The position numbers and the translations under genes were made by a program. A stretch of DNA of 64,000 bases. Origin: Cellulomonas xylanilytica (lineage in GTDB: Bacteria > Actinomycetota > Actinomycetes > Actinomycetales > Cellulomonadaceae). The stretch covers positions 186,001-250,000 of the forward strand of contig NZ_BJUB01000002.1 in assembly GCF_007989805.1 (NCBI RefSeq), in the 5' to 3' direction. The first letter of the stretch is position 1; each line of letters starts with the position of its first letter. Of this stretch, positions 41,579-48,727 are shown piece by piece. The notes under the pieces were generated by a model that had not been told where the DNA came from, searched no databases, and saw only the letters and a program-made list of their open reading frames with translations.

Positions 41579-42441
41579 CGGCGACGGTCGTCCTGCCCGA
41601 GGTCCCGTCGCTGGGCGGGCTGTACGCGCGCGGCGCCGGGCTCTCGCTGGCCCGGCGCGTGCGGCCGGGGCCGACGACGCTTCCCGACGTCGACTACGTG
41701 GTCCGGGGCGTGCGGGCGTCGGCGGAGCACCTGACCGGCTACCAGCACCTGCTCGGGGAGTCCGCGTCCGACGCGCTCCCCGCCGGGTTCGTGCACGTCC
41801 TGGCGTTCCCGGTGGCGACCGCGCTCATGGTCCGGCCCGACTTCCCGCTGCCGCTCGTCGGGCTGGTCCACCTGGCCAACCGCGTGACCCAGCTCCGGCC
41901 CCTCGCGCTCGACGACGTCCTCGACGTGCGCGCCACCTCCGCCGACCTGCGGCCGCACCGGTCCGGGACGCAGGTGGACCTGGTCACCGAGGTGTCCGCC
42001 GACGGTGCGGTCGCCTGGCGCGGGGTGTCGACGTACCTGGCCCGTGGCGTGCACCTGGCGGGGTCCGTCGACGAGCCGTCGGCGTCGTTCGTGCCACCGA
42101 CGCCCACCGGGCGCTGGAAGCTCGACGGCGACGTCGGACGCCGGTACGCGGCCGTGTCCGGCGACCGGAACCCGATCCACCTGTCCGCTCTCTCCGCCAA
42201 GGCGCTCGGGTTCCCGCGGGCCATCGCGCACGGCATGTACACCGCGTCGCGCGCGCTCGCCGACGTCGGCGCCCAGCGCGGGGACGCGTTCGAGTGGTCC
42301 GCCGAGTTCGTGAAGCCGGTGCTCCTGCCCGGGACCGTCACCGTGCGGGTCGCGCGTGCGGCCGACGGCTTCACGTTCGCCGGGTGGGACGCCCGGTCCG
42401 GCAAGCCGCACCTCACGGGGTCGGTGACGCCGCTGCGCTGA
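41575..42441 (+). CDS. MaoC-family (R)-hydratase, HtdX-like
   Basis: A 288-residue double hot-dog protein. The catalytic hydratase-2 motif is in the C-terminal half: YAAVSGDRNPIHLSALSAKA followed by GFPRAIAHGMYTASRAL. The N-terminal half is a degenerate hot-dog. It hydrates enoyl-CoA/ACP. The start is a GTG at 41575 overlapping the fabG4 stop, so thiolase, reductase and hydratase are one operon able to run a fatty-acyl cycle. Confidence 0.9.
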   Translation: MTATVVLPEVPSLGGLYARGAGLSLARRVRPGPTTLPDVDYVVRGVRASAEHLTGYQHLLGESASDALPAGFVHVLAFPVATALMVRPDFPLPLVGLVHLANRVTQLRPLALDDVLDVRATSADLRPHRSGTQVDLVTEVSADGAVAWRGVSTYLARGVHLAGSVDEPSASFVPPTPTGRWKLDGDVGRRYAAVSGDRNPIHLSALSAKALGFPRAIAHGMYTASRALADVGAQRGDAFEWSAEFVKPVLLPGTVTVRVARAADGFTFAGWDARSGKPHLTGSVTPLR

Positions 42442-42448
42442 CCGCTCG

Positions 42449-43027
42449 TCACTCCCCTGCGCTGAGCCTGGCCTCCAGCCCGGCGCGGACGGCGGGCCAC
42501 TCGTCGGCCAGGACCGAGAAGTACGCGCTGTCGCCGCGGGTGCCGTCCGGGGCCAGCCGGTGGCTGCGCAGGACGCCCTCCGGGACCGCGCCGAGGCGGC
42601 GGATCGCCGCGATCGAACGGGTGTTGCGCGCGTCGGCCCGGAACGCCACACGGGCGGAGCCCCAGGTCTCGAAGGCGTGCGTGAGCAGGAGCAGCTTGCA
42701 CGCGGGGTTGTTCGACGTGCCCCACCAGCGAGGGTCGTAGTACGTGTAGCCGATCTCCACGCGGCCGATCCGTCGGTCCCAGTCGTAGAACGACGTGGAG
42801 CCGCGGACGACACCCGTCGCGCCGTCTAGGACCGTGAACGCCAGGCGGGCCGGCGCCTCGTGAGCCGCCCGGATCTCGCCGAGCATGGCCTCCGGCGTGG
42901 ACGGGGTCGGCGACGACATCCCGGCCCACAGGCGGTCGTCGACGAACGCGGACAGCGGCTCGGCGTGCTCGTCCGCCAACGGGACCAGTCGGGTGCCGTG
43001 GCCCTCGAGGGTCAGGTCGTGCAGCAT
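42449..43027 (-). CDS. GNAT-family N-acetyltransferase (RimJ/RimL-like)
   Basis: A 192-residue acetyltransferase. GRVEIGYTYYDPRWWGTSNN and LLLLTHAFETWGSARVAFRA carry the acetyl-CoA binding fold, followed by NTRSIAAIRRLGAVPEGVLR. This is the pattern of enzymes that acetylate protein N-termini or small amines. It converges on the MaoC-type gene with only 7 bp between stops. Substrate unknown. Confidence 0.85.
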   Translation of the reverse strand: MLHDLTLEGHGTRLVPLADEHAEPLSAFVDDRLWAGMSSPTPSTPEAMLGEIRAAHEAPARLAFTVLDGATGVVRGSTSFYDWDRRIGRVEIGYTYYDPRWWGTSNNPACKLLLLTHAFETWGSARVAFRADARNTRSIAAIRRLGAVPEGVLRSHRLAPDGTRGDSAYFSVLADEWPAVRAGLEARLSAGE

Positions 43028-43077
43028 CCGCAGATCCTGGCACGACCCGACCCTCGACCGGCCCCGTCAGCCGAGGA

Positions 43078-43722
43078 TCAGAGGTCGATCGGACGCAGGA
43101 CGAACGTGATCGCGTGCGCGATCTGCACGTTGCCCGCGTTCAGGTCCAGCTGACCGGGGATCAGGAACGGGTTCAGGTCGTTGCGGTCCTGGTCGCGCAG
43201 CTTGACGATGCCCCAGCGCTTCGAGAGCACGTCGACCGTGAACGTCCCGCCCTGGGCGGTGGTCAGTGCCGCGTTGTCGCTGGCCAGCGCCGTGCCCGAG
43301 TCGATCGTCGCGCCCGGGACCACGTGGTAGAGCAGCACCTGCTCGATCGCGTCGATGCCGACCGCGCCGGCGAGCGCCGTCAGGACCTCCTGCTCGCTGC
43401 CGTACCAGCGGTGCGTCAGGTCCTTGGCCAGCACCTGGAACGCGCGGTCGTTCGGCACGAACGCGGTCAGCGGGATTGTGCCGTCCGCGAGGACCGCGAC
43501 CGGGCTGCTGGGCTTGGCGGCGAGGACCGCGCCGACGGCCTGGTCGAGGATGTCGAAGTCCCGCCAGCTGCGGTCGAACGTGTCGCCGTCCGAGGCGAGC
43601 AGGGCAGCGAGGCTGGACGTCCCGGTGGGAGGAGCAGCGTTCGCCGCCGGGGCGACGGCGAGTCCCACACCGGCGGCGACACCGGCAGCGACGAGGGCGG
43701 AGAGCGTGCGACGGATCCTCAT
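43078..43722 (-). CDS. Secreted fasciclin (FAS1) domain protein
   Basis: A 214-residue exported protein. The signal peptide is about 29 residues (MRIRRTLSALVAAGVAAGVG, cleavage near ANA-AP). One FAS1 domain spans residues 50-212, with FVPNDRAFQVLAKDL, VLLYHVVPGATI and NVQIAHAITFVLRPIDL as its landmarks. Mycobacterial MPT70/MPT83 are relatives and are controlled by SigK. AGGAG lies before the ATG. Likely a cell-surface adhesion or stress protein; a SigK-like promoter motif lies 80-110 bp upstream. Confidence 0.9.
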   Translation of the reverse strand: MRIRRTLSALVAAGVAAGVGLAVAPAANAAPPTGTSSLAALLASDGDTFDRSWRDFDILDQAVGAVLAAKPSSPVAVLADGTIPLTAFVPNDRAFQVLAKDLTHRWYGSEQEVLTALAGAVGIDAIEQVLLYHVVPGATIDSGTALASDNAALTTAQGGTFTVDVLSKRWGIVKLRDQDRNDLNPFLIPGQLDLNAGNVQIAHAITFVLRPIDL

Positions 43723-43802
43723 GGTGGCTCCTACGGACGACGGTCACGGCCGGCGCCCCTGCGCCGCACCGCGCGGGCACCCGGTGGGGTGCCTTGTGTC
43801 CT

Positions 43803-43830
43803 CTTCGTCCGGAACGCCGCCGCGGGATGC
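43803..43830 (-). promoter_or_regulatory. ECF-sigma-like promoter of the fasciclin gene
   Basis: Minus strand: GCATCC (43830-43825), 16 bp, ACGAAG (43808-43803). The -35 side is embedded in CCGGGTGCATCC, identical over 12 bp to the crtE promoter region. It predicts a leader of about 75 nt. Confidence 0.5.
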
Positions 43831-43912
43831 ACCCGGAGCCGGTCGACCACCCGCCCGATCCTCGACCGTCGGCTGCCGCCGGAGTCGTCGACCACGTCCG
43901 AACTCGTCGGTC

Positions 43913-44026
43913 GCCGCCGAGCTCGTCTGTTGCCGCCGAGATCGTCTGTTGCCGCCGAGATCGTCTGTTGCCGCCGAGCTCGTCTGTTGCCGCCGAGATC
44001 GTCTGTTGCCGCCGAGCTCGTCTGTT
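43913..44026. repeat. Six tandem copies of a 19-bp unit
   Basis: Unit GCCGCCGAG[C/A]TCGTCTGTT, repeated without gaps at 43913, 43932, 43951, 43970, 43989 and 44008. The only variation is the tenth base, in the order C, A, A, C, A, C. A degenerate half copy precedes the array. The unit length is not a multiple of three and no open frame crosses it sensibly, so it is non-coding. Confidence 0.93.
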
Positions 44027-44128
44027 GCAGCGGACGAGCTCGACCCGCAGTGACGAGCTCGACGCGCGGCGACGGTGGACGCGGTCGCCGCGGGCGGGCG
44101 GGGCGCTGTGTGGGCGCCGACCAGGTCC

Positions 44129-45523
44129 TCAGTCGTCCAGGGCCGGGCCGCAGGCTGCGGCGGCCGTGGCCGCCAGGTGGTCCAGGCCGTGGACGGCGAG
44201 CAGGGGGCGGGTGTCCTCGACGACCGCCCAGCAGCCGTCCACGACCTCGTAGCGGACGGTCGGACCGGCGGAGAGGTAGGCAGCGAGCGCGGCGACGAGG
44301 CGGTCGACCGCCTCGCTCGTCGTGCCGACGCCCACCGACGCGCGGATCGCGCCGCCCGTCGCGCCCAGGTGCGCCAGCAGCGGGTGCGCGCAGAAGCGCC
44401 CGTCGCGCACCCCGATGCCGTGCTCGGCGGCGAGGAAGGCCGCGACGAGACCGGGGTCGTGGTCCGGCACGGTGAACGTCAGCACGCCCACGGGCGCCTC
44501 CGAGTCCGGCCAGATGCGCGCGACCTCGACGCCGTCGATGCCCGCCAGGCCCGAGACGAGCCGCTCACGCAGCGCCTCCTCGTGCGCGGCCAGCGCACCG
44601 GCCGGCAGCGCGGCGAGCTGGTCGCAGGCCTCCGCGAGGGCGATGGCGCCGATGACGTTCGGCGACCCGGCCTCGTGCCGCGCCGGAGCGGGCTGCCAGA
44701 CCGTCCGGTCGGCGCGCACGTCGCGCACCGCACCTCCCCCTGCGAGGTACGGCGTGCCCGTGTCGAGCCAGTCGCGGCGGCCGACGAGCGCCCCCGCACC
44801 GAACGGCGCGTACGTCTTGTGCCCCGAGAACGCGACGTAGTCGGCGCCGGTGGCGGCCAGCGAGAAGCCGCGGTGCGGGACCAGCTGGGCGCCGTCGACG
44901 GCCACGCGGGCACCCTCGGCGTGCGCGAGCGCGACGACCCGGTCGATCGGCAGCGCCTCGCCCGTGACGTTGGACGCGCCGGTGACCGTGACCAGCGCGT
45001 ACGGCTGGCGCGCGAGCTCGTCGCGCAGCGCGTCCAGCGTCGCGGCGACGGTGCTCCGGATCGGCAGGATCGTCGTGCGGTTGCCGTGCCGCTCGCTGGA
45101 CTGCACCCACGGCAGCAGGTTCGCGTGGTGCTCGACGTCCAGCACGAGGACGCGGCCGCCGTCGGGGACCACCCCGGCCAGCAGGTTGAGCGAGTCGGTG
45201 GTGTTGCGCGTGATGATCGCGACGTCGTCGGGACGCGCGTCGACGAACCGCGCGACGGTCTGGCGGGCCGACTCGTACAGGGCCGTCGACACCTGCGACA
45301 GGTACCCCGCGCCGCGGTGCACCGACGCGTACAGCGGCAGCACCTCCGTCACGCGGGCGGCGACGGCCTCGAGGGCCGGGGCGCTGGCGGCGTAGTCCAG
45401 GTTGGCGTAGACGCGCTGCGAGCCGTCGACCAGCGGGACGGTGGTGGTGCCGCCGACGACCGGGAGCAGGGCGCCCACCTCGTCGACGGAAGCACACGAG
45501 AGGCGCTCGGCGATGACGGTCAT
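44129..45523 (-). CDS. SufS-like class V aminotransferase (cysteine desulfurase family)
   Basis: A 464-residue PLP enzyme. The Lys that holds PLP is in AFSGHKTYAPFGAG, EHHANLLPW and VDGAQLVPH are cofactor contacts, and a Cys in GRFCAHPLL matches the catalytic-Cys loop of SufS-type desulfurases. A C-terminal extension of about 50 residues is present. The ATG at 45523 has GGAGGA upstream. A SAM-IV riboswitch in its leader suggests a role in cysteine/methionine sulfur metabolism rather than general Fe-S assembly. Confidence 0.87.
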   Translation of the reverse strand: MTVIAERLSCASVDEVGALLPVVGGTTTVPLVDGSQRVYANLDYAASAPALEAVAARVTEVLPLYASVHRGAGYLSQVSTALYESARQTVARFVDARPDDVAIITRNTTDSLNLLAGVVPDGGRVLVLDVEHHANLLPWVQSSERHGNRTTILPIRSTVAATLDALRDELARQPYALVTVTGASNVTGEALPIDRVVALAHAEGARVAVDGAQLVPHRGFSLAATGADYVAFSGHKTYAPFGAGALVGRRDWLDTGTPYLAGGGAVRDVRADRTVWQPAPARHEAGSPNVIGAIALAEACDQLAALPAGALAAHEEALRERLVSGLAGIDGVEVARIWPDSEAPVGVLTFTVPDHDPGLVAAFLAAEHGIGVRDGRFCAHPLLAHLGATGGAIRASVGVGTTSEAVDRLVAALAAYLSAGPTVRYEVVDGCWAVVEDTRPLLAVHGLDHLAATAAAACGPALDD

Positions 45524-45603
45524 GATGGTCCTCCGACACGTTCCGGGGGGACACCGGCACCGGTGGAACCCCGCGCTTGCCGTGTCCCGGACGGGGCACG
45601 GCC

Positions 45604-45683
45604 AGGTCGTCACCCGGGGCACCCCACCGCGGAGGAGGGTTGCCGGCCAGCGAGCCGGGGCTTGACGCTGGCGCTCATGACCT
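45604..45683 (-). promoter_or_regulatory. SAM-IV riboswitch
   Basis: Read on the minus strand, the leader runs GGTCATGAGCGCCAGCGTCA, AGCCCCGGCTCGCTGG, CCGGCAACCCTCC, GCGGTGGGGTGCCCCGGGTG, ACGACC. GCCAGC/GCTGGC form a helix, GGTC/GACC close P1, and the CCGGCAACC and GGGGTGCCCCGGG blocks are the SAM-IV hallmarks as remembered. A hairpin (45579-45602, arms GCCGTG/CACGGC) follows at once, then GGAGGA and the ATG at 45523. Confidence 0.9.
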
Positions 45684-45689
45684 GTGACG

Positions 45690-45719
45690 AGGGTCCCGGG
45701 ACGTCCGGCGGCCTGTCAA
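45690..45719 (-). promoter_or_regulatory. Promoter of the SAM-IV leader
   Basis: Minus strand TTGACA (45719-45714), 18-bp spacer, GACCCT (45695-45690). The expected start lies a few bases before the riboswitch P1 helix. Confidence 0.6.
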
Positions 45720-45765
45720 CGCGGTGCGCGAACCGTCTCGCCTGCCGGGACGCCATGTCCATCAC

Positions 45766-45795
45766 TTGGAGGGCGGGCGTCGCCCCGCGTAGCAT
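45766..45795 (+). promoter_or_regulatory. Promoter of the SAM-I leader
   Basis: TTGGAG (45766-45771), 18-bp spacer, TAGCAT (45790-45795). The expected start at about 45802 coincides with the first base of the riboswitch P1 helix. Confidence 0.65.
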
Positions 45796-45802
45796 CGCCG
45801 CA

Positions 45803-45896
45803 CCATCCAGAGCGGCTGAGAGATCTGGCTCGACGACGCCGCAGCAACCCGCGGGCACCTGTGCCCGGCCGAGGGTGCTACCGCCAGGACCGATGG
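45803..45896 (+). promoter_or_regulatory. SAM-I (S-box) riboswitch
   Basis: CCATC (45803-45807) and GATGG (45892-45896) form P1. Inside are AGAGCGGCTGAGAGATCTGG, CGACGACGCCGCAGCAACC and GGTGCTACCGCCAGG, the conserved S-box core including the GGTGCTA block. The Shine-Dalgarno GGAGG (45895-45899) overlaps the 3' strand of P1, so SAM binding should hide the ribosome site of the gene at 45907. Confidence 0.9.
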
Positions 45897-45906
45897 AGGC
45901 GAGAAC

Positions 45907-46113
45907 ATGACGGCTGTCCCACCGGAGCGCCGGCGCTACCGGCTGCTGACCGGCCCCGACGACGCCGCGTTCTGCGACCGCGTCAGCGCGCTGCTCGACG
46001 ACGGCTACCTGCAGCACGGCAGCCCGGCCGCGACGTTCGACGGCGAGCACGTCATCGTCGCGCAGGCCCTGGTCCTGCCCGCCGCCGCCATTCACGAGAC
46101 GAGGCCCGTATGA
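45907..46113 (+). CDS. DUF1737-like small protein
   Basis: A 68-residue protein. YRLLTGPDDAAFCDRVSALL then DDGYLQHGSPAATFDGEHVI resembles DUF1737, short proteins of unknown function. It is the first gene behind the SAM-I riboswitch. GGAGG lies 7 bp before the ATG. Its stop overlaps the rhodanese ATG, so translation repression here should carry over to the next genes. Confidence 0.8.
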   Translation: MTAVPPERRRYRLLTGPDDAAFCDRVSALLDDGYLQHGSPAATFDGEHVIVAQALVLPAAAIHETRPV

Positions 46114-46523
46114 GCTACGCCGGCGACCTGACCCCGCAGCAGGCCTGGGACCTCCTGACGTCCGACGGGGAGGCCGTGCTCGTCGACGTCCGGACGGACG
46201 CCGAGTGGCGCTACGTCGGCATCCCCGACTCCGCGCCGATCGACGGGCGCGCCGCCCTGGTCGAGTGGGTCTCCTACCCGTCGGGACGTCCGAACCCGCA
46301 GTTCCTCAAGCAGCTGGCCGAGGCCGGCGTCACGGCCGGGCGGCCGGTCGTGTTCCTCTGCCGCTCCGGTGTGCGGTCGGTCGCCGCCGCGCAGGCCGCG
46401 ACCGCGGCGGGGCTCGGACCCGCGTACAACGTGCTCGAGGGCTTCGAGGGCGACGTCGGGCCGGACGGTCACCGCGGGCACTCGGGCTGGCGTGCCGCCG
46501 GCCTGCCCTGGCGGCAGGCGTGA
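46110..46523 (+). CDS. Rhodanese-like sulfurtransferase
   Basis: A 137-residue single-domain rhodanese. LVDVRTDAEWRYVGIPD is the CH2A region and the persulfide-forming Cys is in VFLCRSGVRSVAAAQ. It probably hands sulfane sulfur to MetZ or detoxifies it. Overlaps both neighbours by 4 bp in the SAM-I-controlled operon. Confidence 0.92.
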   Translation: MSYAGDLTPQQAWDLLTSDGEAVLVDVRTDAEWRYVGIPDSAPIDGRAALVEWVSYPSGRPNPQFLKQLAEAGVTAGRPVVFLCRSGVRSVAAAQAATAAGLGPAYNVLEGFEGDVGPDGHRGHSGWRAAGLPWRQA

Positions 46524-47779
46524 GCGCCCCGCACGTCCCCGGTCCGGGCGACTGGGACGACCGGCGCTCCCCCGGCACCGACCTGCGGCCCGACACCCTC
46601 GCGGTGCGCGGCGGGCTGGTGCGCAGCCAGTTCCAGGAGACGTCCGAGGCGCTGTTCCTGACGCAGGGGTTCGTCTACTCCTCCGCCGCGCAGGCCGAGG
46701 CAGCGTTCGCGGGCGAGGCCGACCGGTTCCTGTACTCCCGCTACGGCAACCCGACGGTGTCCACCTTCGAGGAGCGGCTGCGCCTGCTCGAGGGCGCCGA
46801 GGCAGCGTTCGCCACCGCGTCGGGCATGTCCGCGGTGTTCACCGCGATCGCCGCCCTGGTGGAGTCCGGCTCCCGCATCGTCTCCGCCCGGGCGCTGTTC
46901 GGGTCCACCGTCGTGATCTTCGAGGAGATCCTGGCCAAGTGGGGCGTGCGGACCGACTACGTGGACGGGCACGAGCTCGACCAGTGGGCGGCCGCGCTGG
47001 CCACCCCGGCCGACGTCGTGTTCTTCGAGACGCCGTCCAACCCGATGCAGGACCTCGTCGACATCGCGGCCGTCAGCAGGCTGGCGCACGCCGCCGGCGC
47101 GACGGTCATCGTCGACAACGTCTTCGCCACGCCCGTGCTGTCCCGGCCGCTGGAGCTCGGCGCCGACGTCGTCGTGTACTCCGCGACCAAGCACATCGAC
47201 GGGCAGGGGCGCGTGCTCGGCGGCGCGATCCTCGGCACCGACGAGTACGTCCACGGACCGGTGCAGACGCTCATCCGCAACACCGGCCCGTCGCTGTCGG
47301 CGTTCAACGCGTGGGTGCTGCTCAAGGGCCTGGAGACGCTGTCGCTGCGCGTCCGGCACCAGACCGCGTCCGCGCTGCAGGTGGCGACCTGGGTCGAGCA
47401 GCAGCCCGGCGTCTCGCTCGTCCGCTACCCGTACCTGCCGTCGCACCCGCAGCACGCCCTCGCGCGCGCGCAGCAGTCCGGCGGCGGGACCGTCGTCACG
47501 TTCAACCTGGCCGTGCCCGAGGGCGCGACACCCGACGTGGCCAAGAAGGTGACGTTCGGGGTCCTGGACGCGCTGCGGATCGTCGACATCTCCAACAACC
47601 TCGGCGACGCCAAGTCGCTGGTCACGCACCCGGCGACGACGACGCACCGCAAGCTCGGCCCCGAGGGGCGCGCGGCGGTCGGCATCGCCGAGTCGACCGT
47701 GCGGCTGTCGGTCGGGCTCGAGGATCCTGCGGACCTGATCGACGACCTCGCCCAGGCCCTGGGGACGCTCGCAGGCTAG
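46520..47779 (+). CDS. metZ: O-succinylhomoserine sulfhydrylase MetZ
   Basis: A 419-residue PLP enzyme of the Cys/Met metabolism family that forms homocysteine from O-succinylhomoserine (or the acetyl ester) and sulfide. YSRYGNPTVSTFEERL, VFFETPSNPMQDLVDI and the PLP Lys in SATKHIDGQGRVLGG are present. The start is a GTG at 46520 overlapping the rhodanese stop. Third gene of the SAM-I operon. Its TAG shares the CTAG at 47776-47779 with the stop of the converging gene. Confidence 0.93.
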   Translation: MSAPHVPGPGDWDDRRSPGTDLRPDTLAVRGGLVRSQFQETSEALFLTQGFVYSSAAQAEAAFAGEADRFLYSRYGNPTVSTFEERLRLLEGAEAAFATASGMSAVFTAIAALVESGSRIVSARALFGSTVVIFEEILAKWGVRTDYVDGHELDQWAAALATPADVVFFETPSNPMQDLVDIAAVSRLAHAAGATVIVDNVFATPVLSRPLELGADVVVYSATKHIDGQGRVLGGAILGTDEYVHGPVQTLIRNTGPSLSAFNAWVLLKGLETLSLRVRHQTASALQVATWVEQQPGVSLVRYPYLPSHPQHALARAQQSGGGTVVTFNLAVPEGATPDVAKKVTFGVLDALRIVDISNNLGDAKSLVTHPATTTHRKLGPEGRAAVGIAESTVRLSVGLEDPADLIDDLAQALGTLAG

Positions 47780-48258
47780 AGCTGCACCGTCTCGTTCTCG
47801 CCACCGTCGTAGCGCTCGCCCGTCACCTTGGCCTTGACCAGGCTGAACGCCGTCGTGAGGCGCCCGCCCTTGGCGTGCCAGTACTCGGCGGTCTGCCCGT
47901 GCAGCACGACCAGCACCAGGCCGGGCGTCTCCGGCCCGTCGGGGAACCACGCCTCGGCCGTCGCGCCCCAGAGCTCGCGGTTCTTGGCGACGTCCCGGAC
48001 CACCTCGGCCGGGCCCGACACCGAGACCCACGCGGTGGAGTCGGCGAACGCGGCGTTGGCCGGGCTGCCCGCCTCGATCTCGTGCACCTTGTGGCTGTCC
48101 GCGTCCGCGAAGAACCACAGGTCCCCGTCGAAGTCCACGTCCTGCACACCCATCGGCCGGCTCACCAGCGAGCCGTCGGCGCCCACCGTGGTGAGCATCG
48201 CGATCTTCGCGTCCTTGATCAGACCGGCCACCGTGGCGATGTCGTCGTCGTGCGTCAT
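47776..48258 (-). CDS. Pyridoxamine 5'-phosphate oxidase-family (general stress FMN) protein
   Basis: A 160-residue split-barrel flavin-binding protein of the general stress protein 26 type. AKIAMLTTVGADGSLVSRPM and VDFDGDLWFFADADSHKVHE are typical. The ATG at 48258 has GAGGAGG upstream; a longer in-frame start at 48279 is less likely. Probably binds FMN or another cofactor; no evidence that it makes PLP. Confidence 0.88.
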   Translation of the reverse strand: MTHDDDIATVAGLIKDAKIAMLTTVGADGSLVSRPMGVQDVDFDGDLWFFADADSHKVHEIEAGSPANAAFADSTAWVSVSGPAEVVRDVAKNRELWGATAEAWFPDGPETPGLVLVVLHGQTAEYWHAKGGRLTTAFSLVKAKVTGERYDGGENETVQL

Positions 48259-48349
48259 GCGTCCTCCTCGACCAGGCACCCCGCGGGGCTGCTGACCGCG
48301 GCGGCCCGGCCACCGTAAGCATGTCGGAGGGATGCTGCATGCTCGGGGG

Positions 48350-48727
48350 ATGACCGGGGCGGACTACGACGCGATGGCCGACGACCTGGTCGCCCGCGGT
48401 GCCACGCGCGCGCAGATGATGGGGCGACCGATCCTCAAGGTCGGGTCGACCATGTTCGCCGCGCACGTCGGTGGGGACCGGCTGGCGCTGAAGCTCGGCC
48501 GGGACAGCGCCGAGCACGCCGAGGCCCTGGCCCTGCCGGGCGCGACGGTGTGGGCGCCCGGGGACGGCGACCGGTACTTCTACGACTGGGTCGCGCTGCC
48601 CGCGTCGGCGGAGGACCACTGGATGCGGTTCGCGGAGGTCGCGCGGCTGCGCGCTCAGACGTCCTTGGCCATCCAGAGCGACAGGGCGTCCCCGGTGAAG
48701 TCGAAGAAGGGCAGCACCGGGCGGTAG
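48350..48727 (+). CDS. TfoX/Sxy N-terminal-like small protein
   Basis: A 125-residue protein. YDAMADDLVARGATRAQMMG then RPILKVGSTMFAAHVGGDRLALK resembles the TfoX N-terminal domain family. The ATG at 48350 fits the family start better than an in-frame ATG at 48332. Its last 73 bp overlap the 3' end of the converging acetyltransferase gene, and the C-terminal Lys/Ser-rich tail is probably non-conserved. Function unknown. Confidence 0.65.
   Translation: MTGADYDAMADDLVARGATRAQMMGRPILKVGSTMFAAHVGGDRLALKLGRDSAEHAEALALPGATVWAPGDGDRYFYDWVALPASAEDHWMRFAEVARLRAQTSLAIQSDRASPVKSKKGSTGR

Larger units (their letters stand above)
43723..44128. other. 406-bp gene-free region upstream of the fasciclin gene
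   Basis: No credible gene. It contains the ECF-like promoter motif (43803-43830), six 19-bp tandem repeats (43913-44026) and two GACGAGCTCGAC copies just to their right (about 44033-44064). The right part also serves as the 3' flank of the leftward aminotransferase gene, but no clear single terminator hairpin is seen outside the repeats. Confidence 0.7.

Noticed and set aside
43913..44026. CRISPR array
   Set aside because: The repeats are only 19 bp and lie head to tail with no spacers, and no cas gene is near.
44129..45622. Longer start of the desulfurase-like gene at 45622
   Set aside because: The extra 33 residues would be translated from the SAM-IV aptamer and its hairpin, and GGAGGA precedes the ATG at 45523.
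48332..48727. Gene at 48350 as mere shadow of the acetyltransferase
   Set aside because: Most of the frame (48350-48654) lies outside the acetyltransferase gene and carries TfoX-like character, so it is kept as a gene at moderate confidence.
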